The notes below the pieces were generated by a model. The model did not search any database. It was not told the origin of the DNA and was given only the letters and a program-made list of their open reading frames with translations. Of a stretch of 64,000 nucleotides of DNA, positions 9,598 to 20,868 are shown one piece after another (position 1 is the first letter of the stretch; each line of letters begins with the position of its first letter). Source of the stretch: Mongoliimonas terrestris. GTDB lineage: Bacteria > Pseudomonadota > Alphaproteobacteria > Rhizobiales > Pleomorphomonadaceae. The position numbers and the translations under genes are program-made. The stretch is from assembly GCF_001927285.1 (NCBI RefSeq), contig NZ_MSIG01000002.1, forward strand, positions 372,001-436,000, written 5' to 3'.

Positions 9598-11697
9598 TCA
9601 CTCCGCCGCCGCGGCCTCGAGCGAACCCTTGGCGAGCGCCGAGCACTCGGCCATCACGGCCGAGGCGCGGGCGATCGGGTTCGTCAGGTAGAAGTCCTTT
9701 ATGGTGGACGCGAAGGGCGTCCGGTCGAGCGCGCCGCCGATCGCCGCCAGTTTCGCCACGTCCTCCGGATCGGCCGGCTGGATGGTGTCGACGGCGGCCA
9801 GGTGCGGCGCTTCCGTATAAAGCTTGGCACGCAGTTGCGACAGGCTGTCGAACGGCAGGCGACGGCCGAGCACGTCGGAGAGCGCCCGGAGAATGGCCCA
9901 GTCCTCGCGCGCCTCGCCCGGCGGGAAGGTGGCGCGAGCGGTCATCTGCACGCGGCCTTCCGTGTTGACATAGGTGCCGGACTTCTCCGTGTAGGCGGCG
10001 CCCGGCAGGATCACGTCGGCCCGCTGGGCGCCCGCGTCGCCGTGGCTGCCGATGTAGACCACGAAGGCGTTGCCGAGGGCGGCCATGTCGATCTCGTCGG
10101 CACCGAGCAGGAAGACCACGTCGAGCGCGCCCTCCGCGGCCCCGGCGACGATTCCGGCCGTGTCGCGCCCGCCCGGACCCGGCACGAAGCCGACGTCGAG
10201 GGCCCCGACCCGGGCGGCGGCGGTGTGGAGCACGCCGAAGCCGTTCCAGCCGTCGGTGACCGCCCCGATCTCCACGGCGAGCTTGGCGGCGGCCGACAGG
10301 ACGGCGAGTCCGTCCGGCCGGGCGATCGCCCCCTGCCCCACCAGCACCAGCGGCCGGCTGGCGCCGTTGAGCGCGTCCAGCGCATGGCCGTGCTGGCCGG
10401 CGAGTTCGGAGAGCGTCTCCGGACCGGCGCCGAGATAGGTGTACGGATAGGTGAGGTTCAGCGGCTCGCCGATGACGAAGATCGGCAGCTTGCCCATGCG
10501 CCAGCGCTTGCGGATGCGGGCGTTCAGCACCGCCGCCTCATGGCGCGGGTCGGAGCCGACGATCAGGATGGCGTCCGCCGCCTCGATCCCCTCGATGGTG
10601 GGGTTGAAGAGGTAGGTGGCGCGGCCGAGCGCCGGATCGAGCATGGTGCCGTCCTGGCGGGCGTCGAGGTGCGGCGAGCCGAGGCCGGCCATCAGCGCCT
10701 TGAGGGCGAAGAGTTCCTCCACCGAGGCGAGGTCGCCACCGAGCGCCGCGACGCGGTCCGCCGACGTTGCCGCCACCTTGGCCTTGATCGCCTGGAAGGC
10801 CTCGCCCCAGGAGGCCGGCTTCAGGCGCCCGCCGGTCTTCACATACGGGCGGTCGAGGCGCTGGGTCTTCAGGCCGTCCCAGATGAAGCGGGTCTTGTCC
10901 GAGATCCACTCCTCGTTCACCGCCTCGTTGAGGCGCGGCATGACGCGCATGACCTCGCGGCCGCGGGCGTCCACCCGGATGGCGGAGCCGACCGCGTCCA
11001 TCACGTCGACCGACTCGGTCTTCGACAGCTCCCACGGCCGGGCCTGATAGGCATAGGGCTTGGAGGTGAGCGCGCCGACCGGGCAGAGGTCGATGACGTT
11101 GCCCTGGAGCTCGGACGACATCGCCTGCTCCAGATAGGTGGTGATCTCGGCGTCCTCGCCGCGGCCGATCAGGCCGAGGTCGGTGACGCCGGCAACCTCG
11201 GTGGTGAAGCGGACGCAGCGGGTGCAGTGGATGCACCGGGTCATGATCGTCTTGACCAGCGGGCCGATGTACTTGTCTTCCACCGCGCGTTTGTTCTCAG
11301 CGAAGCGGGACGAGTCCACGCCGTAGGCCATCGCCTGATCCTGCAGGTCGCACTCGCCGCCCTGGTCGCAGATCGGGCAATCGAGCGGATGGTTGATCAG
11401 CAGGAATTCCATGACGCCCTCGCGGGCCTTCTTCACCATCGGCGACTTGGTGAGCACCACGGGGGGCTCGCCGTTCGGGCCGGGGCGCAGGTCCTTGACC
11501 TGCATGGCGCAGGAGGCGGTGGGCTTCGGCGGGCCGCCCTTCACCTCCACGAGGCACATGCGGCAGTTGCCGGCGATGGACAGCCGTTCGTGGAAGCAGA
11601 AGCGCGGCACCTCGGCGCCGGCCTCTTCGCAGGCCTGCAGCAGGGTCGCTTCCGGAGCGACTTCGATTTCAACGCCGTCGACGATGAGCTTGGCCAT
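9598..11697 (-). CDS. nuoG: NADH-quinone oxidoreductase subunit G
   Basis: Largest peripheral subunit, 699 residues, holding clusters N1b, N4 and N5. From the N-terminus it shows a plant-ferredoxin-type [2Fe-2S] site ([15 protein letters not shown]), the His/Cys ligands of N5 in [19 protein letters not shown], and [10 protein letters not shown] for N4. A molybdopterin-oxidoreductase-like fold without cofactor follows. I chose the ATG at 11697 because it overlaps the preceding stop as TGATG; a GTG one codon upstream is possible. It lies immediately after a pentapeptide-repeat gene rather than after nuoF. Confidence 0.96.
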   Translation of the reverse strand: MAKLIVDGVEIEVAPEATLLQACEEAGAEVPRFCFHERLSIAGNCRMCLVEVKGGPPKPTASCAMQVKDLRPGPNGEPPVVLTKSPMVKKAREGVMEFLLINHPLDCPICDQGGECDLQDQAMAYGVDSSRFAENKRAVEDKYIGPLVKTIMTRCIHCTRCVRFTTEVAGVTDLGLIGRGEDAEITTYLEQAMSSELQGNVIDLCPVGALTSKPYAYQARPWELSKTESVDVMDAVGSAIRVDARGREVMRVMPRLNEAVNEEWISDKTRFIWDGLKTQRLDRPYVKTGGRLKPASWGEAFQAIKAKVAATSADRVAALGGDLASVEELFALKALMAGLGSPHLDARQDGTMLDPALGRATYLFNPTIEGIEAADAILIVGSDPRHEAAVLNARIRKRWRMGKLPIFVIGEPLNLTYPYTYLGAGPETLSELAGQHGHALDALNGASRPLVLVGQGAIARPDGLAVLSAAAKLAVEIGAVTDGWNGFGVLHTAAARVGALDVGFVPGPGGRDTAGIVAGAAEGALDVVFLLGADEIDMAALGNAFVVYIGSHGDAGAQRADVILPGAAYTEKSGTYVNTEGRVQMTARATFPPGEAREDWAILRALSDVLGRRLPFDSLSQLRAKLYTEAPHLAAVDTIQPADPEDVAKLAAIGGALDRTPFASTIKDFYLTNPIARASAVMAECSALAKGSLEAAAAE

Positions 11698-12032
11698 CAC
11701 TTCGCCTCTTGTGCCGCCTTGTAGGCCGCGATCATGTCCGTGACCGGGATGCCGTCGATGGTCATCCCGTCGAGCGCGGCGTCCTCGATGGAGGCGCCGG
11801 CGAGGTTCACTTGCGTCAGCCGGAGGCCGGAGAGGTTCGCGTCGCGCACCTTCAGCCCCGAGAGATTGCAGTCGTCCACCGTCCAGCCGGACATGTTCAC
11901 GCCCTTGAAGCTGGCCCCGGCGAGATTCACGTCGTCAAAGCTCGTCCCGGATACGTTGACGTCGATGAAGATCGATCCGGAGAGATCGGCCTCGTTGACG
12001 TCCAACCGGTGCTTGGCCTTGACGATCTTCAT
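11697..12032 (-). CDS. Pentapeptide-repeat protein encoded between nuoF and nuoG
   Basis: A 111-residue protein of unknown function. Residues 16-90 are about 15 consecutive pentapeptides in an alternating ten-residue pattern (for example [20 protein letters not shown]). This predicts a compact right-handed quadrilateral beta-helix of roughly four coils, followed by a short C-terminal helix. There is no signal peptide or membrane segment. It begins a few bases after the nuoF stop (a GTG at 12041 overlapping that stop is an alternative start) and ends in a TGATG overlap with nuoG, so it is translated with the complex I genes. A role in complex I is inferred from position only. Confidence 0.88.
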   Translation of the reverse strand: MKIVKAKHRLDVNEADLSGSIFIDVNVSGTSFDDVNLAGASFKGVNMSGWTVDDCNLSGLKVRDANLSGLRLTQVNLAGASIEDAALDGMTIDGIPVTDMIAAYKAAQEAK

Positions 12033-12037
12033 CGGTT

Positions 12038-13327
12038 TCACTCCGCCGCCACCTTGTGGGCGCTCGCGTAGGACGCGATGCGCTGCTCGATCACCGGGCG
12101 GAAGTTCTTGATGAGGCCCTGGATCGGCCACGCGGCGGCGTCGCCGAGCGCGCAGATCGTGTGGCCTTCCACCTGCTTGGTGACCTGGAAGAGCATGTCG
12201 ATCTCCTCCGGGCGGGCCTGACCCTTCACGAGGCGCTCCATCACGCGCCACATCCAGCCGGTGCCCTCGCGGCAGGGCGTGCACTGGCCGCAGCTCTCGT
12301 GCTTGTAGAAGTAGGAGAGCCGGGCGATTGCCTTGATGATGTCGGTGGACTTGTCCATGACGATCACCGCCGCGGTGCCGAGACCGGAGCCGAGGTTGCG
12401 CAGGCTGTCGAAGTCCATCGGCACGTCGATGATGTTCTCCGCCGTCACGCAGGGCACCGACGAGCCGCCGGGGATGACGGCGAGCAGGTTGTCCCAGCCG
12501 CCGCGGATGCCGCCGCAGTGCCTGTCGATCATCTCGCGGAAGGGCACGCCGAGCTCCTCCTCGAAGGTCGCCGGCTTGTTGACGTGGCCGGAGACGCAGA
12601 AGAGCTTGGTGCCGGTGTTGTTCGGCCGGCCGAGGCCGGCGAACCAGGCGCCGCCGCGACGCAGGATCGTCGGCGCGACGGCGATCGATTCCACGTTGTT
12701 CACCGTGGTCGGGCAGCCGTAGAGACCGACGTTCGCCGGGAAGGGCGGCTTCAGGCGCGGCTGGCCCTTCTTGCCCTCCAGGCTTTCGAGAAGCGCCGTC
12801 TCCTCGCCGCAGATGTAGGCGCCGGCGCCGTGGTGGACGTAGAGGTCGAAGTCCCAGCCGGAGCCGCAGGCGTTCGCCCCGAGGAGGCCGGCGTCATAGG
12901 CCTGGTCGATGGCCGCCTGCAGGTGCTCGCGCTCGCGGATGAACTCGCCGCGCACGTAGATGTAGCCGGCGTGGGCGCCCATGGCGAAGCCGGCGATCAG
13001 GCAGCCCTCCACCAGATGGTGCGGGTCGTGGCGCAGGATCTCCCGGTCCTTGCAGGTGCCGGGCTCCGACTCGTCGGCGTTGACGACGAGGTAGTGCGGC
13101 CGGCCGTCCGACTGCTTGGGCATGAAGGACCACTTCAGGCCGGTCGGGAAGCCGGCGCCGCCGCGGCCGCGCAGGCCCGACGCCTTCATCTCGTTGATGA
13201 TCCAATCCCGGCCCTTGGCGAGGATGTCCTTCGTGCCGTCCCATTGGCCGCGTTTCAGCGCACCCTGCAGCCCCCAGTCGTGGCGGCCGTAGATGTTCGT
13301 GAAGATGCGGTCCTTGTCCTGCAGCAT
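12038..13327 (-). CDS. nuoF: NADH-quinone oxidoreductase subunit F (NADH/FMN-binding)
   Basis: Oxidises NADH on FMN and passes electrons to cluster N3. The 429-residue protein has the glycine-rich [10 protein letters not shown] loop near residue 55, the FMN-site segment [20 protein letters not shown] near residue 170 and the N3 ligands [12 protein letters not shown] near residue 345, with a fourth cysteine downstream in [18 protein letters not shown] Shine-Dalgarno lies 8 nt before the ATG. It follows nuoE after 51 nt. Confidence 0.97.
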   Translation of the reverse strand: MLQDKDRIFTNIYGRHDWGLQGALKRGQWDGTKDILAKGRDWIINEMKASGLRGRGGAGFPTGLKWSFMPKQSDGRPHYLVVNADESEPGTCKDREILRHDPHHLVEGCLIAGFAMGAHAGYIYVRGEFIREREHLQAAIDQAYDAGLLGANACGSGWDFDLYVHHGAGAYICGEETALLESLEGKKGQPRLKPPFPANVGLYGCPTTVNNVESIAVAPTILRRGGAWFAGLGRPNNTGTKLFCVSGHVNKPATFEEELGVPFREMIDRHCGGIRGGWDNLLAVIPGGSSVPCVTAENIIDVPMDFDSLRNLGSGLGTAAVIVMDKSTDIIKAIARLSYFYKHESCGQCTPCREGTGWMWRVMERLVKGQARPEEIDMLFQVTKQVEGHTICALGDAAAWPIQGLIKNFRPVIEQRIASYASAHKVAAE

Positions 13328-13378
13328 CGTTCGTGCTCCTCGCGACCCGAGATCAGATCCCCGTCAGCGAAATTTCAT

Positions 13379-14431
13379 TCAAACCGGCTTGTCGCCGTCC
13401 TTGTCGGATGGGCGCCAGCCGGTGGCCAGCTTGGCGGACTGTTCGATCCACTTGTCGCGGACCGCCCGGCCCCGGAAGGCGCCGAGGTGCTGGTCCACCC
13501 ACTTGAGGTTCATCTCGGTCCAGTCGGCGATCTGGTCGAAGTGCCAGACCCCCATGTCGTGCAGCATGGCCTCCAGCTTGGGACCGACGCCCCAGATCAG
13601 CTTGAGGTCGTCCGCCGCGCGGCCCTCGCGCGGACCGGCCAGCATGACCGGCTTGAAGTCGTCCGACACGTCCGCCTCGGCGGGGGCCGGAGCCGGTACA
13701 ACCGGAGCAGGCGCCGGGGCTGCCGCCACGGGCGCCGGAGCCGGAGCCGGAGCGGCGGGCGCCGGAGCGGGCGCCACGGCCACCTCGGCCTCGTACATCC
13801 GGTACTTGCCGATTACCGACCCGTCGAAGAGAGACGGATCCGTCAGCGTCGTCTCGCCACCCTCGGCGGCGGCGTACTGGCGGCCGTTCTGCGGGCCCGG
13901 CGGCGGCGGGTTGCCACTGGCGAAGCCGTCGATGAGAGCGCCGAGGCTCTCCGGCGTCAGGTCTTCATAGGTGTCCTTGAAGATCTGCACCATCGGGGCA
14001 TTCACGCAGGCGCCAAGGCATTCCACCTCCTCCCACGAGAAGGCGCCGTCGGCCGAGACCTCGAACGGGTGCGCGGCAATGCGGCTCTTGCAGACCTTGA
14101 CCAGATCCTCGGCCCCGCGCAGCTGGCACGGCGTCGTCCCGCACACCTGGATGTGCGCCTTCCGGCCGACCGGCTGCAGCAGGAACATGGTGTAGAAGGT
14201 CGCGACCTCCAGCACCCGGATGAAGGCCATGCCGAGCTGTTCGGCGATCGATTCGATCGCCGGCTTGGTGACCCAACCCTCCTGCTCCTGCGCCCGCCAG
14301 AGCAGCGGGATCACCGCCGAGGCCTGCCGGCCCGGCGGATAGCGCCGGATCACCGTCTCGGCCCAGGCGGCGTTCTCGGCCGACCAGGCGAAGGACGGCG
14401 GCTGTTCATGGTGCAGACGACGAACGGCCAT
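13379..14431 (-). CDS. nuoE: NADH-quinone oxidoreductase subunit E with Pro/Ala linker and HhH-like tail
   Basis: Carries [2Fe-2S] cluster N1a, near FMN. Residues ~1-200 are the thioredoxin-like core, with the ligands CGTTPC and CLGACVNAP. Unlike the ~165-residue E. coli protein, this one has 350 residues. After the core comes a ~40-residue Ala/Pro linker (PAPAPAP repeats) and then a C-terminal domain whose segment [18 protein letters not shown] resembles the helix-hairpin-helix domain seen fused to NuoE in other alphaproteobacteria. The role of that tail is not known to me. The start overlaps the nuoD stop as TGATG. Confidence 0.95.
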   Translation of the reverse strand: MAVRRLHHEQPPSFAWSAENAAWAETVIRRYPPGRQASAVIPLLWRAQEQEGWVTKPAIESIAEQLGMAFIRVLEVATFYTMFLLQPVGRKAHIQVCGTTPCQLRGAEDLVKVCKSRIAAHPFEVSADGAFSWEEVECLGACVNAPMVQIFKDTYEDLTPESLGALIDGFASGNPPPPGPQNGRQYAAAEGGETTLTDPSLFDGSVIGKYRMYEAEVAVAPAPAPAAPAPAPAPVAAAPAPAPVVPAPAPAEADVSDDFKPVMLAGPREGRAADDLKLIWGVGPKLEAMLHDMGVWHFDQIADWTEMNLKWVDQHLGAFRGRAVRDKWIEQSAKLATGWRPSDKDGDKPV

Positions 14432-15615
14432 CAGCGGTCGACCTCTCCGAACACGATGTCCAGCGACCCGAGCACCGCCGACACGTCGGCGAGCTGGTGG
14501 CCGCGGCACAGGTAATCCATGGCCTGCAGATGCGCGAACCCGGGCGCGCGAATCTTGCAGCGGTAGGGCTTGTTGGAGCCGTCAGCGACCAGATAGACGC
14601 CGAACTCGCCCTTGGGGGCCTCGACGGCGGCATAGATGTCGCCCTCGGGCACGTGGAAGCCCTCGGTGTAGAGCTTGAAGTGATGGATGAGCGCCTCCAT
14701 GGAGCGCTTCATCTCGGACCGCTTCGGCGGCGCCACCTTGCCGTCGGTGGAGACCACCGGGCCCTTTTCCACCCGCAGGCGCTCGATGCACTGCTTCATG
14801 ATGCGCACCGACTGGCGCATCTCTTCCATGCGGATGTGGTAGCGGTCGTAGCAGTCGCCGTTCTTGCCGATCGGGATGTCGAAGTCGAGCTCCGCGTAGC
14901 ACTCGTAGGGCTGGCTCTTGCGGAGATCCCAGGCGGCGCCCGAGCCGCGCACCATCACGCCCGAGAAGCCCCACGCCCAGCAGTCGTCCAGAGACACGAC
15001 GCCGATGTCCACGTTGCGCTGCTTGAAGATGCGGTTCTCCGACAGGAGGTCGTCGAGGTCCTGCACGGTCTGCAGGAAGGGGTCGCACCAGTCCCAGATG
15101 TCCTCGATCAGCTGTGCCGGCAGGTCCTGATGGACGCCGCCCGGCCGGAAATAGGCCGCGTGCATGCGGCTGCCGGACGCGCGCTCATAGAAGACCATGA
15201 GCTTCTCGCGCTCCTCGAAGCCCCAGAGCGGCGGCGTCAGGGCGCCCACGTCCATCGCCTGGGTGGTGACGTTGAGGAGGTGCGACAGGATCCGGCCGAT
15301 CTCCGCGTAGAGCACCCGAATTAGCTGGCCGCGGCGGGGAACTTCGATGCCCGCCAGCCGTTCGATCGCCAGACAGAAGGCATGTTCCTGGTTCATCGGC
15401 GCCACGTAGTCGAGGCGGTCGAAGTACGGAATGGCCTGCAGATAGGTCTTGACCTCGATCAGCTTCTCGGTGCCCCGGTGCAGGAGCCCGATGTGCGGAT
15501 CGACCCGTTCGACAACCTCGCCATCGAGCTCGAGCACGAGGCGGAGAACCCCGTGCGCGGCCGGATGCTGCGGGCCGAAGTTGATGTTGAAGTTGCGGAC
15601 TTCAGCTTCTGGCAT
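14431..15615 (-). CDS. nuoD: NADH-quinone oxidoreductase subunit D (49-kDa homologue)
   Basis: With NuoB it forms the ubiquinone-reduction pocket and descends from NiFe-hydrogenase large subunits. It has 394 residues, with [14 protein letters not shown] at the N-terminus, HRGTEKLIE near residue 46 and a C-terminal [13 protein letters not shown]. The Shine-Dalgarno GAAGG lies 10 nt before the ATG and directly abuts the right-hand repeat (in transcription terms) of the inserted IVP element, so the insertion left nuoD translation signals intact. Confidence 0.97.
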   Translation of the reverse strand: MPEAEVRNFNINFGPQHPAAHGVLRLVLELDGEVVERVDPHIGLLHRGTEKLIEVKTYLQAIPYFDRLDYVAPMNQEHAFCLAIERLAGIEVPRRGQLIRVLYAEIGRILSHLLNVTTQAMDVGALTPPLWGFEEREKLMVFYERASGSRMHAAYFRPGGVHQDLPAQLIEDIWDWCDPFLQTVQDLDDLLSENRIFKQRNVDIGVVSLDDCWAWGFSGVMVRGSGAAWDLRKSQPYECYAELDFDIPIGKNGDCYDRYHIRMEEMRQSVRIMKQCIERLRVEKGPVVSTDGKVAPPKRSEMKRSMEALIHHFKLYTEGFHVPEGDIYAAVEAPKGEFGVYLVADGSNKPYRCKIRAPGFAHLQAMDYLCRGHQLADVSAVLGSLDIVFGEVDR

Positions 15616-15627
15616 GGGCTTCGCCTT

Positions 15628-16092
<465 letters not shown>

Positions 16093-16093
<1 letters not shown>

Positions 16094-16698
16094 CAGTTCG
16101 TCTTCGCCTTCTCATCCCCCGGCAGCACATATTCCGTCCCCTCCCAGGGGGACAGGAAGTCGAAGTTGCGGAATTCCTGGTTGAGGCGAACCGGTTCGTA
16201 GACCACGCGCTTCTGCTCGTCGTCGTAGCGGACCTCGACGAAGCCGGTGAGCGGGAAGTCCTTGCGGAGCGGGTAGCCGTCGAAGCCGTAGTCGGTGAGG
16301 ATACGCCGGAGTTCCGGGTGATCGGAGAAGAGGATGCCGTAGAGGTCGTAGGCCTCGCGCTCGAACCAGTCGGCGCCGACGAAGACCGCGCAGGCGCTCG
16401 GCACCGGGGTCGTCTCGTCGGTCTGCACCTTGAGGCGGATGCGGGCGTTCAGCGTCGGCGACAGCAGGTGGTAGACCACGTCGAAGCGCTTCTCGCGGGC
16501 CGGATAGTCGACGCCGCAGATGTCCACGAAGCTGATGAAGGCGAGCTTCGGATCGTCGCGCAGGACCGTCAGCACCGCCACGATGTCGTCCGCCGCCACG
16601 TGGACGGTCAGATCGCCGAACGCGATCTCGTGCGCGAGCGACACGCCCGGCAGCGCCGCCTTCAGCGTTTCAGCGATTTCCTGCAAGGCTACGGTCAT
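16093..16698 (-). CDS. nuoC: NADH-quinone oxidoreductase subunit C (30-kDa homologue)
   Basis: Peripheral-arm structural subunit next to NuoD and NuoB, 201 residues. The signature motif is ERE(A)[23 protein letters not shown], running into [12 protein letters not shown] (around residues 125-165). It is not fused to NuoD, unlike in E. coli. Its TGA shares its final base with the end of the IVP element, and nuoD follows 478 nt later instead of the usual few bases. It starts 127 nt after nuoB. Confidence 0.96.
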
Positions 16699-16825
16699 CG
16701 TCTCGATGCCTCGGTTCCCCGGCGCGGGCGCCGTCCCTGAAGTGTCTTGGTGCCGGACGGGCGGAACGCCGTCCGTCCGGATGGCGGGGGCGCCGGCGCG
16801 AGGAGCGCCGGTCGCCGCCCGTGGG

Positions 16826-17404
16826 TCAGCGTTCGATCGTGCCGGTGCGGCGGATCTTCTTCTGCAGGAGGAGGACGCCGTAGAGCAGCGCCTCCGCCGT
16901 CGGCGGGCAGCCGGGGACGTAGATGTCCACCGGGACCACGCGGTCGCAGCCGCGCACCACCGAGTAGCTGTAGTGGTAGTAGCCGCCGCCGTTGGCGCAC
17001 GATCCCATGGAGATGACGTAGCGCGGCGCGGGCATCTGGTCGTAGACCTTGCGCAGCGCCGGCGCCATCTTGTTGGTGAGCGTGCCGGCGACGATCATCA
17101 CGTCCGACTGGCGCGGCGAGGCGCGCGGCGCGAAGCCGAACCGCTCGGCGTCGTAGCGCGGCATGGACATCTGCATCATCTCGACCGCGCAGCAGGCGAG
17201 GCCGAACGTCATCCACATCAGCGAACCCGTGCGCGCCCAGGTGATCAGGTCGTCGGTCGCCGTGACGAGGAAGCCCTTGTCGGCGAGTTCGGCGTTGACC
17301 TCCTGGAAGAACGGGTCGTTTTCACCGGCCGGCCGGCCGGTGTTCGGATCGACAATACCCTTCGGAGCGGGGGCGACGAGCGGCTCTTGACCGATCAATC
17401 CCAT
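16826..17404 (-). CDS. nuoB: NADH-quinone oxidoreductase subunit B (cluster N2)
   Basis: Holds the terminal [4Fe-4S] cluster N2 that reduces quinone. It has 192 residues. The ligands lie in [20 protein letters not shown] and [11 protein letters not shown], including the characteristic adjacent cysteine pair. The ATG at 17404 overlaps the end of nuoA by 10 bases; a longer in-frame start exists but adds residues lying inside nuoA. The 127-nt gap to nuoC contains a GC-rich inverted repeat (16753-16760 with 16773-16780). Confidence 0.96.
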   Translation of the reverse strand: MGLIGQEPLVAPAPKGIVDPNTGRPAGENDPFFQEVNAELADKGFLVTATDDLITWARTGSLMWMTFGLACCAVEMMQMSMPRYDAERFGFAPRASPRQSDVMIVAGTLTNKMAPALRKVYDQMPAPRYVISMGSCANGGGYYHYSYSVVRGCDRVVPVDIYVPGCPPTAEALLYGVLLLQKKIRRTGTIER

Positions 17405-17760
17405 TCCAAGGCTCCCTTCTTCCATTCATAGATGAAGCCGATGGTGAGCACGCCGAGAAACACCATCATCGACCAGAATCCGAACACCCCGACGTCGTTG
17501 AAGGCGACAGCCCAGGGGAACAGGAAGGCGACTTCCAGGTCGAAGATGATGAAGAGGATCGACACCAGATAGAACCGGACGTCGAACTTCATGCGTGCGT
17601 CATCGAACGCGTTGAAGCCGCATTCATAGGCCGAGAGTTTTTCGGGGTCCGGGCTCTTGAACGCCAGGATGAACGGCGAAACGAGCAGCGCGAGGCCTAT
17701 GAAGAGCGATACCCCGAGGAAGATGATGATCGGAAGGTAGTCTCTCAAGAGCTCTTGCAT
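17395..17760 (-). CDS. nuoA: NADH-quinone oxidoreductase subunit A
   Basis: First gene of the complex I operon; a three-helix membrane subunit around the quinone-chamber entrance. From the ATG at 17760 it has 121 residues, the normal size. The signature [24 protein letters not shown] sits in the first loop and carries the conserved Cys, followed by the helix [13 protein letters not shown]. An in-frame extension of 28 codons upstream exists but is not conserved in character. No strong Shine-Dalgarno is visible at the chosen start. Confidence 0.95.
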   Translation of the reverse strand: MQELLRDYLPIIIFLGVSLFIGLALLVSPFILAFKSPDPEKLSAYECGFNAFDDARMKFDVRFYLVSILFIIFDLEVAFLFPWAVAFNDVGVFGFWSMMVFLGVLTIGFIYEWKKGALEWD

Positions 17761-18227
17761 GGCGACCCCATTCGTCGGACCGGACAGTCCATCGGGGGTC
17801 GCCACCGTCTCGCCCCATCTCCCGACCATCGTTCCGCCTGTCATCTAGCGGACGAAGGTAAAGGATCAACGGACGACGTGCGGCCCTCGCATCCCGACCG
17901 ATGGACCATCAAAACATCATACGCATTGTGAGCATATGACACGGTGACGGCGGTCGGGACTCGTGCATTCCGGTCACGGAACCGAGGGCACGGTTAGCCC
18001 ACCCGGCGCCCTTTCGCAAGTGCGTTCGGACCCGGAGCCGCTCATATTTAAAGTGCAGTCGCACAAGGCTTTTCGCCCGTCGCTACGCATTGTGTTTTTC
18101 AATCGATTAGGCGCGGCCATAAGCGTGCGAAAGCATGGGTTTGGGCGGGGCGGAGCGGCCCGTCGCGTGCGCTTGCCGCGCGACGGTGCTATGGCAGGAC
18201 CGAACCCGTCCGGAGCGTCTTGCACTC
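17761..18227. other. Divergent intergenic region between nuoA and the threonine ammonia-lyase gene
   Basis: This 467-bp stretch should hold the promoters of the nuo operon (leftward) and of the lyase (rightward). On the minus strand a TATGAT-like -10 hexamer lies at 17916-17921, but the matching -35 region is poor. AT content rises at 18040-18125, around CATATTTAAAG and TGTTTTTCAATCG, which may belong to the rightward promoter. No gene, RNA or convincing operator was recognised. Confidence 0.35.
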
Positions 18228-19454
18228 ATGTCACAGCCGATCGTCCGCCCGACCCTTGCCGACATTCGCGCCGCCGAGGCCGTGCTTCGCAGCCACGTGA
18301 TGCGGACGCCCTTCCTGCCGGCGCCGCGGCTGTCCAGCCTCACCGGCGCGGACGTCAAGGTGAAGTACGAGAACCTGCAGGTGACCGCCGCTTTTAAGGA
18401 ACGGGGCGCGCTGGTCAAGCTCTCCACCCTGTCCGATGCCGAGCGGGCGCGCGGGGTGATCGCCATGTCGGCGGGCAATCATGCGCAGGCGGTCGCCTAC
18501 CACGCCACCCGGCTCGGCATCGCCTCCACGATCGTCATGCCGGTGACGACGCCGCACGTGAAGGTGGCGGCGACGGAGGCGTTCGGCGCCACCGTGGTGC
18601 TGGAGGGCGAGACGGTGGCCGAAGCCCAGGAGGCGGCGGAGCGGATCGCCGCCGAGCGCGGCCACGTGATGGTGCACCCGTTCGACGATCCGGACGTGAT
18701 CCGCGGCCAGGGCACCATCGCGCTGGAGATGCTGGACGACGATCCGGGCCTCGACACGCTGGTGGTGCCGATCGGCGGCGGCGGGCTGATCTCCGGAATT
18801 GCGATTGCCGCCAAGGGTTTGAAGCCGGAGATCGAGATCGTCGGGGCGGAGACGCGGCTCTATCCGTCCATGTGGGCGGCGGTGCGCGGCGAGACCGCGG
18901 CTTGCGGCGGCGCGACCCTTGCCGAGGGCATCGCGGTGAAGAGCGCCGGCCGGCTGACGCTGCCGATCGTGCGCGACCTCGTTTCGACCATCGTGCTCGT
19001 GGACGAGACCCACCTGGAGCGGGCGGTGAACGCCTATGCGACGCTGCAGAAGACCATGGCCGAGGGCGCCGGGGCGGCGGGGCTGGCGGCCATGCTGGCG
19101 GAGCCGGACCTCTTCCGCGGCAAGCGGGTGGGCCTCGTTCTGTGCGGCGGCAACATCGACCCGCGCATTCTCGCCTCCATCATGATGCGGGAGTTGGCGC
19201 GGGAGGAGCGTATCATCGCAATAAGACTGGCGATTCCCGATCGGCCGGGGACGCTCGGCGACATCTCCACCCTGATCGGTGACTTCGGCGGCAACATCCT
19301 GGAGGTCTCGCACAAGCGGACGGTGCTGGACATTCCGGCCAAGGGCGCGACCCTGGACATCACGCTGGAGGCCCGGGATGCCGGGCATGCGGAGCGGATC
19401 TGCGAAGGGCTGCGGGCGCGCGGCTACGGGGTGGCGCGGCGCAATCCGGAGTGA
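18228..19454 (+). CDS. Threonine ammonia-lyase (threonine dehydratase), ACT-domain type
   Basis: PLP enzyme deaminating threonine (or serine) to 2-oxobutanoate (or pyruvate); 408 residues. The PLP-lysine motif TAAFKERGAL is near residue 55, SAGNHAQAVA near 80 and the phosphate-binding glycine loop IGGGGLISG near 185. A C-terminal ACT regulatory domain (residues ~330-408, IPDRPGTLGDISTLIGDFGGNI) indicates allosteric control. Whether it serves isoleucine biosynthesis (ilvA) or catabolism (tdcB-like) cannot be told from sequence alone, so no symbol is given. The ATG at 18228 begins the conserved part. Confidence 0.92.
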   Translation: MSQPIVRPTLADIRAAEAVLRSHVMRTPFLPAPRLSSLTGADVKVKYENLQVTAAFKERGALVKLSTLSDAERARGVIAMSAGNHAQAVAYHATRLGIASTIVMPVTTPHVKVAATEAFGATVVLEGETVAEAQEAAERIAAERGHVMVHPFDDPDVIRGQGTIALEMLDDDPGLDTLVVPIGGGGLISGIAIAAKGLKPEIEIVGAETRLYPSMWAAVRGETAACGGATLAEGIAVKSAGRLTLPIVRDLVSTIVLVDETHLERAVNAYATLQKTMAEGAGAAGLAAMLAEPDLFRGKRVGLVLCGGNIDPRILASIMMRELAREERIIAIRLAIPDRPGTLGDISTLIGDFGGNILEVSHKRTVLDIPAKGATLDITLEARDAGHAERICEGLRARGYGVARRNPE

Positions 19455-19541
19455 GCGGGCGGGCGCGCGACGTTATCGACGGCGAAGTATTGTGAAGGCC
19501 CGGACGCCCACCTACATCAGGTCCAACAAAGGAGACCCACG

Positions 19542-20024
19542 ATGAGCGACCCGCATTCGGTGCCCGTTTCAGGTTACAGGCCGGACGTGATGACCGATGT
19601 CGCGCTTTACGACGGCATTCGGACCAAGCGCGTGATGGCCTTCCTGTTCGATGCCGTGCTGATCGCGCTGTTGACCGTGGCGGCGAGCTTCGTCGTGCTG
19701 GTTCTCGGCGTCTTCACCCTAGGCCTCGGCTGGCTTCTCTTTCCGCTGCTCTGGCCCTTCCTCGCCCTCATCTACTGCGCCTTCACCCTCGGCGGCTCCA
19801 CCTCGGCCACCCCGGGCATGCGCGCCTTCGGGCTGGAGATGCGGCAGTTGAACGGGCAGCGGATGACGCCGGTGCTGGCGGCCATCCACGCGGTGCTCTT
19901 CTACGCCTCGGTGTCGCTGCTGACGCCGTTCGTGGTGCTGTTCTCGCTGATTGCCGACCGCAAGCGCCTGCTGCACGACATCGTGCTCGGCACGGTTGTC
20001 ATCAATAGGACCGGTCGCATTTGA
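19542..20024 (+). CDS. RDD family membrane protein
   Basis: A 160-residue integral membrane protein with RDD-family features. After a short cytosolic N-terminus comes [27 protein letters not shown] as the first helix (conserved R-x3-F-x-D), then two or three more helices, the [16 protein letters not shown] loop and the [13 protein letters not shown] end. The function of the family is unclear; ion or solute transport has been proposed for some members. An AAAGGAGA Shine-Dalgarno lies 7 nt before the ATG. It sits next to bpt, a common alphaproteobacterial pairing. Confidence 0.9.
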   Translation: MSDPHSVPVSGYRPDVMTDVALYDGIRTKRVMAFLFDAVLIALLTVAASFVVLVLGVFTLGLGWLLFPLLWPFLALIYCAFTLGGSTSATPGMRAFGLEMRQLNGQRMTPVLAAIHAVLFYASVSLLTPFVVLFSLIADRKRLLHDIVLGTVVINRTGRI

Positions 20025-20121
20025 TCGCGCGGGAACGGTCGGTCACGTTCGACGGTTCCGTCTCGCCTCGCACGGGTTTCCGTGCGAGGATTGCCGATCG
20101 TTCCCTTTCGCACGACGCGAC

Positions 20122-20868
20122 ATGACGCATCATCCGACGGACGCGCCTCAGTTTTTTCTGACGGCACCCTCGCCCTGCCCCTATCTCGCCGGTCGGTTCG
20201 AGCGGAAGGTGTTTACGCATCTGGTGGGTGATCGCGCGCCGGCGCTGAACGACATCCTGAGCCAGGGCGGGTTCCGGCGGAGCCAGAACATCGCCTATCG
20301 GCCCGCCTGCGAGACCTGCCGGGCCTGCGTCTCCGTCCGCATCTGCGTCGACGGCTTCAGCCCGAACAAGTCTTTCCGCCGCACGATGAAGACGAACGAG
20401 GACGTGATCGGCGCGGAACTGCCGCCATCCCCCACGTCCGAGCAGTATTCGCTGTTCCGTCACTACCTGGACAGCCGTCACGCCGACGGCGGCATGGTCG
20501 ACATGACCATGCTGGACTATGCCATGATGGTCGAAGACACGCATGTGGAGACCATGCTGGTGGAATACCGGCGGCGGGGACCGGACAGTTTTCTGACCGG
20601 CCGCGGCGCCGGCCCGCTGCTCGCCGTCGGCCTCACCGACGTACTCGCCGACGGGCTCTCCATGGTCTACTCCTTCTACGACCCCGAGGCGGCCTGGAGA
20701 GGGCTCGGTACCCTCATGATTCTGGACCATATTCGCCGGGCGAAGGCGCGCGGATTGCCTTACGTCTATCTCGGCTACTGGGTGAAGGGGTCGCCGAAGA
20801 TGGACTACAAGATCCGCTTCAAGCCGCAGGAGCACCTGATGCCGCGGGGCTGGGAGCGGGTCGATTGA
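20122..20868 (+). CDS. bpt: Aspartate/glutamate leucyltransferase (arginyltransferase family)
   Basis: N-end-rule enzyme that transfers leucine from Leu-tRNA to proteins with N-terminal Asp or Glu, marking them for ClpS/ClpAP. It has 248 residues. The N-terminal ATE domain carries [13 protein letters not shown] and the cysteine cluster [12 protein letters not shown] (residues ~58-69). The C-terminal GNAT-like half has [18 protein letters not shown] and [15 protein letters not shown], typical of this family. The ATG at 20122 is chosen because upstream in-frame residues are not conserved in character. Confidence 0.93.
   Translation: MTHHPTDAPQFFLTAPSPCPYLAGRFERKVFTHLVGDRAPALNDILSQGGFRRSQNIAYRPACETCRACVSVRICVDGFSPNKSFRRTMKTNEDVIGAELPPSPTSEQYSLFRHYLDSRHADGGMVDMTMLDYAMMVEDTHVETMLVEYRRRGPDSFLTGRGAGPLLAVGLTDVLADGLSMVYSFYDPEAAWRGLGTLMILDHIRRAKARGLPYVYLGYWVKGSPKMDYKIRFKPQEHLMPRGWERVD

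Noticed and set aside
17395..17844. A longer nuoA starting at 17844.
   Set aside because: The extra 28 residues are not NuoA-like; the ATG at 17760 gives the standard 121 residues.
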